Below, one piece after another: positions 34,294 to 44,656 of a stretch of DNA of 64,000 nt. The notes under the pieces are model-generated. The model was not told the DNA's origin, ran no database searches, and saw nothing but the letters and a program-made list of their open reading frames with translations. How positions within the stretch are numbered: the first letter of the stretch is position 1; each line of letters opens with the position of its first letter. This stretch comes from Mastigamoeba balamuthi (lineage: Eukaryota; Evosea; Mastigamoebida; Mastigamoebidae), in assembly GCA_902651635.1 (NCBI GenBank), contig CACRSC010000001.1, positions 342,325 through 406,324 of the forward strand, given 5' to 3'. A program made the translations under genes and the position numbers.

Positions 34294-35358
34294 ATGGAGG
34301 AGCTGTTCATCATTCTGAGCCAGGAGGACCCTCGCGCCTTTGTAATGGCCTACCTGGACGCCTCTGCACTGTGCTTCTTCTCTCAAACGTGCTCGTTTGC
34401 TCGAACTGTCTGCCGGCACGAGGTGGAGGGGCGAAAGAAGCTTGTGCTCCGCTGCGATCAGGAGCCGGTGCAAACTCTCAAACGCCTGGCCCTTCTGGCG
34501 CCACGGCTGGCCGCTGAATCTGTCTGCATCGTGTGCACCAGCAGCTGCGCGCACTCTGAGCACAGCAGGGAAAACGAGGCAGGTGGAGCGGTTCTGGCTG
34601 CAGCTCGGGTGCCCCGGTCTCCTGCCCTCAATGGGAATACTCTCTGCCGTCTAATAAGAGCAGCGCCACTGCTGCGAGTGCTCGATCTGGGACGTGTCAT
34701 TCTGGCGCCGCGAGCCATCGGGTACCTCAGTGACACGTGTGCTGCACACACCAGCGTCCTGTGCGAACTCGAGGAGTTGGCTTTCGTTGCCCCTGTAGCA
34801 AGGTCTGGCTTCGCTGCCGAGAGCCTTATGAATGACTGCTCGTCCCTGACCTTGGCGCTGGTGCAGAGGTGCCCTCACCTCTGTTCCATCACCGCTCTGC
34901 ACGGCGAGAGGCAGGACGGTGGCACTGCTGCGGGGGACGGTCTCACCGAGGGCTTATCCCTGGCCATAACGGATGCGTGCAGAATGCTGCGTTCCCGTCG
35001 CCGGCACCACGAGAGCAAGGGTAAGGACGACCTCAGCAATATCGTCACGTTTGCTTCGAGGCTGAGAGTCCTTGATGTGGACGCCTCGCTGGGGGCCACG
35101 GTCGCGCTGGTAATGGACCTGCAGGGGGAATCTGACCTTCTTCATGACCCGGCCTTGCAGCTACTGCCCCGCAGACTCGAGGTTCTCGGGATAAGGACGT
35201 CCCAGATGGGTCTGCTGAAGAGGATCAGCGCCCGAGAGGGCTTCGAAGCCATTTTTGGTGTTTGTCCTGCCCTGAGGACAGTTCGGACAACGAGCGGAAC
35301 GATTCAGCGCTGGGCAAGCGAGGTCCGCCCCGGTACGGTTCTCAAGAAGGCAATTTAA
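34294..35358 (+). CDS. F-box-like protein with Leu-rich body
   Basis: Single exon, 354 aa from the ATG at 34294. The N-terminal 45 residues (ELFIILSQEDPRAFVMAYLD ... ALCFFSQTCSFARTVCRHEV) fit a divergent F-box. The remainder has scattered leucine-rich stretches (LLRVLDLGRVIL, RLRVLDVDASLG, RLEVLGIRTSQ), suggesting an LRR-type substrate domain, as in FBXL proteins. Frame stays open upstream to about 34225 without an ATG. Target unknown. The spacer 34030-34293 shows no feature. Confidence 0.65.
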   Translation: MEELFIILSQEDPRAFVMAYLDASALCFFSQTCSFARTVCRHEVEGRKKLVLRCDQEPVQTLKRLALLAPRLAAESVCIVCTSSCAHSEHSRENEAGGAVLAAARVPRSPALNGNTLCRLIRAAPLLRVLDLGRVILAPRAIGYLSDTCAAHTSVLCELEELAFVAPVARSGFAAESLMNDCSSLTLALVQRCPHLCSITALHGERQDGGTAAGDGLTEGLSLAITDACRMLRSRRRHHESKGKDDLSNIVTFASRLRVLDVDASLGATVALVMDLQGESDLLHDPALQLLPRRLEVLGIRTSQMGLLKRISAREGFEAIFGVCPALRTVRTTSGTIQRWASEVRPGTVLKKAI

Positions 35359-37342
35359 GCGGTCCTATCGCGAATAAGAAAAGGTCGGTCACCTCTCAAA
35401 GATTCGGCTCAGGAAGGCCTTATTGGTCCGTTTCCTATTGGTCCAGCCACTTGCATCTCCCCCCCTTTCTCGCTGGCGCTCACGCGCTTACAAGTTCACG
35501 CAGCATACCCTCAGCGCCCTCTGGTGAAGCGCAAACGGCGCTCCGATTTCCGTGTCCCCGCATTTTCGAAGCGTCACTGAATACGCCATCATGACGCCTT
35601 TGGCGCGCGCCTTGCCAATTTTCTCGCCGTGAAAAAATCGGACCCAACAAACAGAAAAAATAAAGGGCAACCAAGTCAATAGAACCCGCCGCGCGCAAGC
35701 CAATCACGTCGTCAAAAAAGGCGCGGCTCGAAGGCGCTGGGTCACGGACAGGATACCAGCGCCCGCCCGCAAGTTCCTGGCCCCCTACCGCACCTGCGAT
35801 TCTGTGCGCGTTCCTTCCCCATCTCCGCGCGGTAAATTGATTTGACAACAAGCAATTCGTTTGGAATCTTCCGCCTCTTTTTTTTGTATCCCTGCTGTGC
35901 GCCGTTCCCTCTCGTCTGGGCTTGCTGCTCACCGATGGGCTCTCTCGCCCAACTCCTCCGCCGGCGTCCGGCGTGTCGCGCGTGCGGTCGTGCGGTGCGG
36001 ATCGCGAAGTGGACTCGGGACGGCAGGTTGCGCCGCCGTTCTCCCGGCGAGAGGGAACCTCACGGGCCTGAGTGACCGTGCCCTAGCCGCTGCCCTGGTG
36101 CACAATGGTGAGGGGCCCGTGAGAGCAGGCCGGATCGCCCACCCCCCGAGGCAAGCTACCCCGAGATAGCGGTCACTGTGGCAAGGGGGTGACCAACGCA
36201 TGCGACGCACGGCGCCGTGCGAGTGGGCACGGGCCGTGCCTGCTGTCCTCAGGCTGGCGTGACGTGAGCTGCTCTCCCCATTCTCTGCCCTTCCCTCCCC
36301 TGGCCTTTCCCTTCCTGCGGGCAAATACGTGCCCTTCCTCGTGTCTCAGGAGTGGTGTCCCTCCCTCGGCAGGGTCCGTGCACCGGTGGCCGCGAGTGAG
36401 GCGGATGGGGCGGGACAGGCAGTGGCTGAACCAGTCCGCCCTCTCGTGGCAGCGAACGTCACCAACGCACCACCATCTGCTGGACCCTCGCGTTGCAGCC
36501 AGCCCTCGTCGCCCCCGTCATCTCATCCTCTCGCTTCTGCGGCTGTCTCGCCACCATCCTCTGCTCGTCAACCTCATCTTCACTCGCGCCACCTCTAGCC
36601 CCACCCCATCCCCACCTTCTCCCTCGCCACTTGACCCCGAAACTAACGCCAAGGAGTTGTTGCACCCCCGCCTCCCGTGGGCGCTTGCTTCTTTCTGCAC
36701 CGAGAGCAAGTGTCCCACTCGGCGACTCTGGAACGGCTCTACGTGGGCCAACCAAGTGGGGTGCTTTTCTTTCATCTCTCCCCCCCCCCGAATCCGAGTA
36801 ATAGCAACTAGTATGTTAAGAAACGGAAACAAACCTCTGTCGGTCACTCCCACCATCACGGGCTCTTATCCCTGCACAGTCCCCAAGACCAGGCTGAGTA
36901 CCAGGACCGCGAAGGCAAGGCCCCTGATCGTGCTGGTGTTGCTGTGGTGCTTGGCTGAATATGGTGTTCTCCTTGAGTTGTAGGTGTGAAGCGGCTTCTT
37001 CGGATCGCCTGCGCGTCACCTGCGGACCCTACCTCCGACCCTTCGTGCCCGGTGACTTTGACCCAACAATCTTCGCGAATCTGCTCCGAGTACATCACCG
37101 ACGGGCAGATCGGGATGTGTCTGTCCCGATTTGAGGATACCACATTGAGTCTAGGAAACGGGTGTGTCTCGTAGTTGGCAGAGCAATGAAGGGACAGAGG
37201 AAGCACCCGTGAGCTCTGTTACAGAGACCGTTGGGGTTGTGTGGGAACCTCCAAAAAACAGTTGTATGATGTGAAAAAGTCGGCAGGTCCACTGTTGTCT
37301 CTGGAATTTCCGGTGTCTGCCGATGGATGGTGTGGGCATTTC
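35359..37342. other. 2-kb intergenic region with a possible structured RNA
   Basis: No protein gene is supported; the longest plus-strand open frame (36189-36983) is Pro/Ser/Arg-rich with no domain and looks like a by-product of high GC. Bases 35820-35890 are AT-rich with an eight-T run, like a promoter or 5' leader. Bases 36059-36068 pair exactly with 36114-36123, and 36071-36078 inside that hairpin pairs with 36170-36177 outside it, giving a pseudoknot topology. A perfect 16-nt palindrome lies at 36206-36221. I could not match it to RNase P, MRP or SRP RNA. Confidence 0.35.
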
Positions 37343-37774
37343 TTAAGGGATGACGGCAGTGAGGAAAGCACCGCCCCAGTCGTTCAAGGAACAGAGGGTT
37401 CCAGCGCTCGGCGTCCTGTACCATAGCTCGACGACGTGGTCACCAGCTGCGAACTCGATGGGCACCGACGCCGTGTTGGTGTGCCACCCAATGTTCCCGT
37501 TGAGGATGACGGACCCTGGCAGAACGTCCCCGTCGACCCTGAGATGCGCAGCCATGTGCGAGGTCGTCCCCGGGACTTCGCAGCCAACTGCGTACTGCAG
37601 AACAGCGAATCTGGGCAGCTGGACGTTGAAGTTGAGGGTGACGGCATCGAGACGCGTCCACACGTTGGTCGTGACGATCGTACCAGCGGCAGGGATGTTT
37701 GCAGCCCTCCTGTATGTCACAGCCCTGGCTGTGAAGACCAGTGCAAGCAGGCAGAGCAGTGTGCTCTTGCTCAT
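37343..37774 (-). CDS. Secreted 143-aa beta-rich protein
   Basis: Intact single exon with a clear signal peptide (MSKSTLLCLLALVFTARA, cleavage likely near residue 18). The mature part alternates short hydrophobic strands (VTLNFNVQLPRFAVLQYAV, AAHLRVDGDVLPGSVIL, PIEFAAGDHVVELWYRT), consistent with a jelly-roll or C1q/TNF-like sandwich. Two cysteines (CEVPG and CSLND) may form a disulphide. It contains a hydrophobic C-terminus with no GPI or membrane signal. Exported to the cell surface or a vacuole is the likely fate. The family is not recognised, and the fold is inferred from strand pattern only. The gene borders the repeat island. Confidence 0.75.
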   Translation of the reverse strand: MSKSTLLCLLALVFTARAVTYRRAANIPAAGTIVTTNVWTRLDAVTLNFNVQLPRFAVLQYAVGCEVPGTTSHMAAHLRVDGDVLPGSVILNGNIGWHTNTASVPIEFAAGDHVVELWYRTPSAGTLCSLNDWGGAFLTAVIP

Positions 37775-38506
37775 GTTGTTGGTTGGTGAGGTTTGTCTTT
37801 TGTGAGAATTTCCGGGTCAGACGGTTCTATGCAGAAAGGAAATTCAGCCAGCATTTGGTTGGCAGAAAATATCGCATCGTCGGCATGCCGGCCAAAACTT
37901 GGTGTTTTCAAAATCTACAACTTGATCAGACAATCATCGCACAGCGGACAACTGCACTGCACACCTGCGCCGTTTTCGAGCAGCATAGGATGGTAGGACC
38001 TACGTGTGAGAGCTGGTGTGGGCAGCACGTTTGAGTGGTTGTTGGCACGTTTCTTGAGCACGAGTGTCTTTTTCTTGAACCCACTGGACGGCTTTGAGCT
38101 GCTGGCTGTAGAGGGCCAGGAGCACGAACAGTAATATCGCACAGGCTGCTGGTGCGTTCTCAGAGGCTTAGCTGCTGCAATGATCAACCATAGGGAGTCA
38201 AATTTGGCTTGAGATGAAAGGATTTCTTTCTCCACTCACAATTGATCTCGTTGCTGATAATGCCATATAAATTTAAAGACTCATAATAAGTGTACCTATT
38301 TACAGAACTATGCATTTGACTTACAAGAGTCATATGACAGAGCAGGAGGCTGACAAGTGTGCTCAGACTCTCTTCCAGGCACAGGCAATGAAACTTATCA
38401 CTACAGGAGCACCCAAACTGTCTGAAGTGCTGGGTTTTTGAATCTAGAGTGCCTGCCTAATGCAGAGGCAGTACACTTAAGTCATTGTTGGCACGTTTTC
38501 TTTGCA
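37775..38506. repeat. Diverged copy of the repeat unit found in the flanking direct repeats
   Basis: From about 38030 to 38480 the sequence follows the same order of words as 38490-38940: TTGGCACGTTT, TTTGAGCTG, CTCAGAGGC, GTCAAATTTGGCTT, then TGACAGAGCAGGAGG and GTGTGCTCAGA, with many substitutions. A third, more diverged version lies near 39130-39320. These are old tandem copies of a roughly 460-550 bp unit. Bases 37775-38030 show no other feature. Confidence 0.6.
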
Positions 38507-39720
38507 GAAGTATGTTTTCGTGAATCAGCCTGATCAGGTCGGAGTAGGGGCACAATCAGGCACATGCTATGAAGGACAGGTTTGAGCTGATGGCAGCAGA
38601 GGACCAGAAGCATGAACATCAATGTCACACTGACTGATGGTGTGTTCTCAGAGGCCCATCTGCTGCAGTACTGATCATCCACAGTGAGTCAAATTTGGCT
38701 TAATACTATAGGAAATCATGGTCTTTTCACAATTGATCCCGTTGCTGAAAACGTCCTACATACAGAATGATGATTCATATTAAGTGTATCTTTTTAGAAC
38801 CATGTATTCATCGTAATAGTATCATGTGACAGAGCAGGAGGTGGATAAGTGTGCTCAGAGCACTCTTCCAGGCACACCCAATGAAGGTGATCACTTCAGG
38901 GGGTTAAGAGTACATTGCTTTATTAATCTAGAGTACAGAAAGAGGACCCAATAAATATACAGTATGATAGGATCATAATCAGAAGAACGGTATTCTAATT
39001 ATTGTATCAACTGCATCACAAACTCGAGAGCTTATTTCATAATGTTAAAGAATAATATCATTGTACTTATGAATTCTGGCGAGAATTTGGAATCCGCATT
39101 GATATCTAACTTCCAACCAGGGATACATGTGAAGGATAATGGCTTTATGCTGCTAGCTACAAAGAAGCAGAAGCAGAAGCATCAATATCACATAAACAGG
39201 TGACATGTCAGCCTCAGAGATCAGCTGCTACGATACCTGTGCATGGACAACTTCATTAGGTATGATAAAACTCAGAATCCACAGTGTGTCAACAATTTAT
39301 TTCATTGCTAAAAACACTGTATAAACAGAATTATAACAGAATCACCGCAGAAGTGCCATCTGAACAGCACGGGACTCATATTCAGCAGCAGGCTGTACTC
39401 TTTCATGCATAGCCAGGGGATTTGCACACCAGGGCACCCAAAACAGTACCCTGAGGTAACTGCTCGATAGATAAGGCACTTATCAATCAATAGTCACAGC
39501 TTCTGTGACATTGGGACTGCTTGTCATGCTATAGAATTCTTGGGAATCTTCTGAGTAAAACACATACCCTCACTGCCTGGAATTGGCTAAATAACGAAGG
39601 GCAAGGTGGGCAGTACTCCCCTCGCAGTGCTTGAGACCATGTCCAGGTCGGAGGAGCCAGTGCCTGCTGTTTTTCAGTAGATTCTCGGGTGACCAAGTGC
39701 TAGTACTTCAGATATTTTGT
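38507..39720. repeat. Left 1.2-kb direct repeat
   Basis: Bases 38507-39720 (1214 nt) recur almost unchanged at 42075-43285 (1211 nt). Differences are scattered substitutions and one 3-nt gap (GATGATTC against GATTC near 38782), about 98% identity by eye. Both copies run from GAAGTATGTTT to AGTACTTCAGATATTTTGT. No gene was found within. It is low in CpG and AT-richer than coding DNA. Confidence 0.85.
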
Positions 39721-42074
39721 AAGCCGCAGACATGCTTTCACTCCGACTAGACTAGGGGGACTGGGACTCTGAAACCTAGCTGATGTTATATGAAGCAAAT
39801 GTGCACAGGAGGCATTGGAATGGCTTAACACACTGGCGCCAGATGGAATTATGCCTGAAACGGACATAGAATCCATACTCCCACGCCTAAACGAAGATTT
39901 CATGGCGGCCTTCCCACCACACCACAGCATAGGCAAGATGAGGCTAACCGCGAATACAGCAGGACGCACCATATGGACATGGCAACATCTCTCACAATGG
40001 AACTCCCTCACGCAGATGGAGAGAAACGTCCTCCTGGACACGGGAACCCCAGCCGAGATCGGCCTCACACTAAATGAATCGCTCATACATGAAGCGGGCA
40101 ACCGCGGGTGGCAAATAAATAGGAAAATAACTGAGGGACTGATACGACACCTGGTAAGAAGCAACCAAGGCGAACCAACACACAAACCCGTGGACCTAAG
40201 CAGGATGGGATACTGCTTTAATACCAATCTAGAGCTCCAATGGCCCTTCACATCAAACACAGGAGATGGCACCTGGAAAGACTGGCTTATCATAGCGACG
40301 GATGGATCATACGACCCAAGCTCAGGCAAGATGGCAATGGCCATAGTAGTGGACAGACACCCAGACATGAACGAAGCCATACAAGTCACGGGCGTCTGTG
40401 CCTCATGGACACCGGAACTATGCACAGTCGAATATGTGACAGAAATCATGGACCCGACCTCCAAATGCATCATAGCATGCGACAATGACCTGATAGTAAA
40501 CACATTAAATAAAGGAGACCTCACTTCAGCAGTGGACAAAGATGCGGTCTGTTGATTCATCCGACTATGTGAACTTGCACAAGCCAATGGAGGCAATGTT
40601 ATACTCCAGCACATCCATAGCCACCAATTGGAAGGACGAGGGCAGGAAAGCGACACCACAAAAGCCCGTATTGCACAGGATAATCAACAATGGGGAACTG
40701 AATTACAGAGGGTCATCTACCTGAACACAAAAGCAGACCAGCTAGCACAACAGGCATTGACACTAGACAGATGCCATGAACCGGACCATCCATTGTGGGG
40801 GATAGAGCTCGCCTTCATCCAAGAACTCACCATAGCAGCACTGCCAAAACCCACGCACAACTTCCACACAGTGTTCAGTATCGCCAGGCGACACTGCCTG
40901 CACTGCTGCGAAACAGCAGAGATGGCCACAGGAATGACAAAAATCCCCCCGGTCCTCCTCCATGAAATAACCAGAAAACAAGCCCAGCAAATGGGAGACC
41001 TCCGATGGCACCAAGCCATCATGGGCACCTATTGCACACACAATAACGCTCAAGCAGTGACCCCCACACGAGTGTGGAATGACCTGGCCCCCCGCACGCG
41101 GCTACATTGGAGCGACCCCAGATGCCCCTTCTGTACTATAAAAGCAGACTCCCTGACCCACCGCCTCTGGGCCTGCCCCCAACAGAATCAATGGCACACC
41201 AAACTCACTAGCATCATAGGAATACCCCAAACAGAGCTGAAGTTATGGGCACATGCCCAAGCCACCAAAAACAAAGACGCAGCCCCCATACACTACACAC
41301 TAGCATATGGAACGTGGACCAAGAACCAACAATCCAAAAAACAGCTCGAAATACAGGAAGAATGGGTCACCACCATGCGGGACTGGCTGGAAGACATGAG
41401 CCACATAGACAACCAAAAGGCACATGAAGCACAAAAGAGACTGATTGATCCCTGGAGATTCCACCAAAACCCCCTTCAACTGCCCAGACACCACCCGCCC
41501 CACAAAACGCCCCAGACAGCCCACAAGACGACGGCGGACCTTTATGGTCACCGAGCCAACACTAGAAGACATGCAACACAAGGGCCCACAGCAAACACCC
41601 CTCACATCGAACCGACCACAACCAAAAAAACTGCACCACACAGCCCCCGTATCGCACCACCAGACCACCCTAACTGCACCACCAGTGAAGCCCCAGGCAG
41701 CACTACCGCCCCCAACAGTCAACAAAAGGACCACACCAGACATATCCAATGTCTCAGCACCGGATGCTGCTGTCATCAAAAATGCCCTCAAACGCCGGCG
41801 CACCCTGAACATTGATTATAACCACACCATAATCAACATGTTCACCAAGTACATGGATAAGGCGAGGATCCAACAACAGGACGCGATCCTGGAACCAGTA
41901 CTCCCAGAACCGCCCCTGAACATACCCCTCCAGGCCACACAACACGCACGCCCCCCCCAAACACACCACCCATCATAACACCCCCCCCCCCCAATGCCCC
42001 TGGCCCGAAAGGGCTCATCCCTCACTGGTAGCGGAATGGGAAACGATGCTTTTCTTTCTTTTCTTCAGTTATNC
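39721..42074 (+). mobile_element. Broken LINE-like non-LTR retrotransposon fragment (RNase H and C-terminal zinc knuckle)
   Basis: The coding part, about 39815-41978, reads in one frame apart from about one break and lacks a recognisable reverse transcriptase, so it is a 5'-truncated copy. The RNase H domain shows ATDGSYDPSSGKMA, TPELCTVEYVTE, ACDNDLIVNTL, HIHSHQLE and LNTKADQLAQQAL, carrying the catalytic acidic residues. It is followed by a CCHC knuckle, CPFCTIKADSLTHRLWAC, as at the end of many LINE ORF2 proteins. A long hydrophilic Thr/Pro/His tail follows. The plus strand is strongly A+C-rich, unlike host genes. It sits exactly between the two 1.2-kb direct repeats. An undetermined base (N at 42073) lies at the right junction, so the joint may be an assembly compromise. 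Confidence 0.75.
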
Positions 42075-43285
42075 GAAGTATGTTTTTGTGAATCAGCCTG
42101 ATCAGGTCGGAGTAGGGGCACAATCAGGCACATGCTAAGAAGGACAGATTTGAGCTGATGGCAGCAGAGGACCAGAAGCATGAACATCAATGTCACACTG
42201 ACTGATGGTGTGTTCTCAGAGGCCCATCTGCTGCAGTACTGATCATCCACAGTGAGTCAAATTTGGCTTCATACAAAAGGAAATCATGGTCTTTTCACAA
42301 TTGATCCCATTGCTGAAAACGTCCTACATACAGAATGATTCATATTAAGTGTATCTTTTTAGAACCATGTATTCATCGTAATAGTATCATGTGACAGAGC
42401 AGGAGGTGGATAAGTGTGCTCAGAGCACTCTTCCAGGCACACCCAATGAAGGTGATCACTCCAGGGGGTTAAGAGTACATTGCTTTATTAATCTAGAGTA
42501 CAGAAAGAGGACCCAATAAATATTCAGTATGATAGGATCATAATCAGAAGAACGGTATTCTAATTATTGTATCAACTGCATCACACACTCGAGAGCTTAT
42601 TTCATAATGTTTAAGAATAATATCATTGTACTTATGAATTCTGGCGAGAATTTGGAATCCGCATTGATATCTAACTTCCAACCAGGGATACATGTGAAGG
42701 ATAATGGCTTTATGCTGCTAGCTACAAAGAAGCAGAAGCAGAAGCATCAATATCACATAAACAGGTGACATGTCAGCCTCGAAGATCAGCTGCTACGATA
42801 CCTGTGCATGGACAACTTCATTAGGTATGAAAAAACTCAGAATACATAGTGTGTCAACAATTTATTTCATTGCTGAAAACACTGTATAAACAGAATTATA
42901 ACAGAATCACCGCAGAAGTGCCATCTGGGCAGCACGGGACTCATATTCAGCAGCAGGCTGCACTCTTTCATGCATAGCCAGGGGATTTGCACACCAGGGC
43001 CTCCAAAACAGTACCCTGAGGCAACTGCTCGATAGATAAGGCACTTATCAATCAATAGTGACAGCTTCTGTGACAGTGGAACTGCTTGTCATGCTATAGA
43101 ATTCTTGGGAATCTTCTGAGTAAAACACATACCCTCACTGCCTGGAATTGGCTAAATAACGAAGGGCAAGGTGGGTAGTACTCCCCTCACAGTGCTTGAG
43201 ACCATGTCCAGGTCGGAGGAGCCAATGCCTGCTGTTTTTCAGTAGATTCTCGGGTGACCAAGTGCTAGTACTTCAGATATTTTGT
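42075..43285. repeat. Right 1.2-kb direct repeat
   Basis: Second copy of 38507-39720, same orientation, about 98% identical by eye. Its left edge is one base after the undetermined base at 42073. Its right edge is TTTTGT at 43285, after which it continues into sequence not found beside the left copy. High identity means the duplication is recent or has been homogenised. Confidence 0.85.
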
Positions 43286-44656
43286 GATCAAGTTGTAGAC
43301 GCTGTGGGCCCTGGATTTCAAGTGGTAGAAAAGATTTCTTCACATTTCGGCCGGCATGGGTGGTTGTGCCAAGCATATCTTTCGAGATGGGCCAGATCAG
43401 TCTGACAGATTTCATTATATTCATTTCCTCTGTACACACCAGAAAGCCCCTTCTCTCATAATTATCGACTTTCAGAATTCGCCGTTCCACAGTATTGTGA
43501 ATTCCCCAGCATTCAACTTGGTGGGCCTCCAGAAAGGCCTTGGTGGCACCCCCAGGGGAAACTACAATCGCAGAACAAAGTGACTTTCACAAAAAGAGGA
43601 ATGCTTGATGGAGAATCCTGGTTCCCACTCAAAGATAGGGCCCTTGTGCTCATTCCAATTTGTAGTACATGGTGGGTGGTCTTAAAGGGAAGAATTATTA
43701 TCTTTGTGGCCTGCCGTATCCAAGCAGAAAGGAATTGTGGCAGTGTGCAGGGAATAGGAAGATTGTGCTCTGAAGCACTGGAAATCTGTAGTAGCTGGCT
43801 TTCGAGGCTGAATTCCCCAATTGGCACATAACAGCACCACATTGAATGCATAATATCATTCTTGTTAATGTAAAGAGCAAGAACGTGCACCACAAGCTCA
43901 AAGGCCAAAGGAAAACACATAGTCTTATGTGATCTCAGGATAATTTGTGATGTTACAAGTGACTGCATCTTCCAATGGTACTCAGTGTGCACGAGCAACC
44001 TTCTCTCTCTGAGTTGCTTCACATATCTGAGAGAAATCTATTTTGTTTTCCTTTGTGCACGGTTGCACAGTCCGTGAGTTAAGCATCAGTCCCATTCAGT
44101 GCAGTTGAATTGAATCATCAAGGAGACATGCAAGATTGGTATAAACCCCCCCCAACCCTCTCATTTCTCACATCTTGACGAAACCCTAATGGCATTGTCC
44201 AGTGCTTCTGCCTTAGGATGCTGATGATCTAGCACTGCATACAGGAAGAGAACTTTCATAAAACTGATTAAGTTATTTCACGGTGAGCAAGATAAAGTTG
44301 GGGTAGAGTCAATCTTGAAATCACATGCCATGCGAAGAAGAACGAGGTGCCGTGAAACCAACGCTGTTCATCATGTGGCCAAAAAGAGAGAATTTGTTCT
44401 CGTATTAGTCATTGAGGTACAGTGGTTGCCCACAGCAGAAATGTGTCCATATTCGAGTTTCGCGAGTCTGCAGATACTGCCTGAAATACTATCAATGTCA
44501 TTTGTGCGTACTTTCGTTGGTGGCCTTCCCCAGCGAACATCCACTCCAATACGTGAACCCCCAAATGTTCGAGTGAAATCCATTTTCGTGGATCTTCTAC
44601 ATCTGGGGGATAGAAAAACCCGCGGCTCTTCTGCGTAATCGTTTTGCTCAGCTAAG
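43286..44656. other. Gene-free AT-richer DNA right of the repeat island
   Basis: About 1.4 kb with no recognised gene. A 169-codon open frame on the minus strand (43513-44022) has no domain. A run of nine C occurs near 44147. From about 44600 composition returns to the GC-rich gene type, marking the promoter of the next gene. Confidence 0.4.

Noticed and set aside
36050-36225. RNase P, MRP or SRP RNA
   Set aside because: The conserved core boxes of these RNAs (for example the SRP helix 8 motif) could not be found, so only a generic structured-RNA candidate is reported.
36189-36983. 264-codon plus-strand open frame as a gene
   Set aside because: Pro/Ser/Arg/His-rich, no domain or hydrophobic pattern, and overlapping open frames on the other strand are equally long.
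38507-43285. An LTR retrotransposon with 1.2-kb LTRs
   Set aside because: The interior is only 2.35 kb and carries an RNase H plus terminal CCHC of LINE type; no gag, protease or integrase is seen and the repeat ends are not of TG...CA form.
43513-44022. 169-codon minus-strand open frame right of the repeat island
   Set aside because: No recognisable domain, signal or splice partner; composition matches non-coding repeat DNA.
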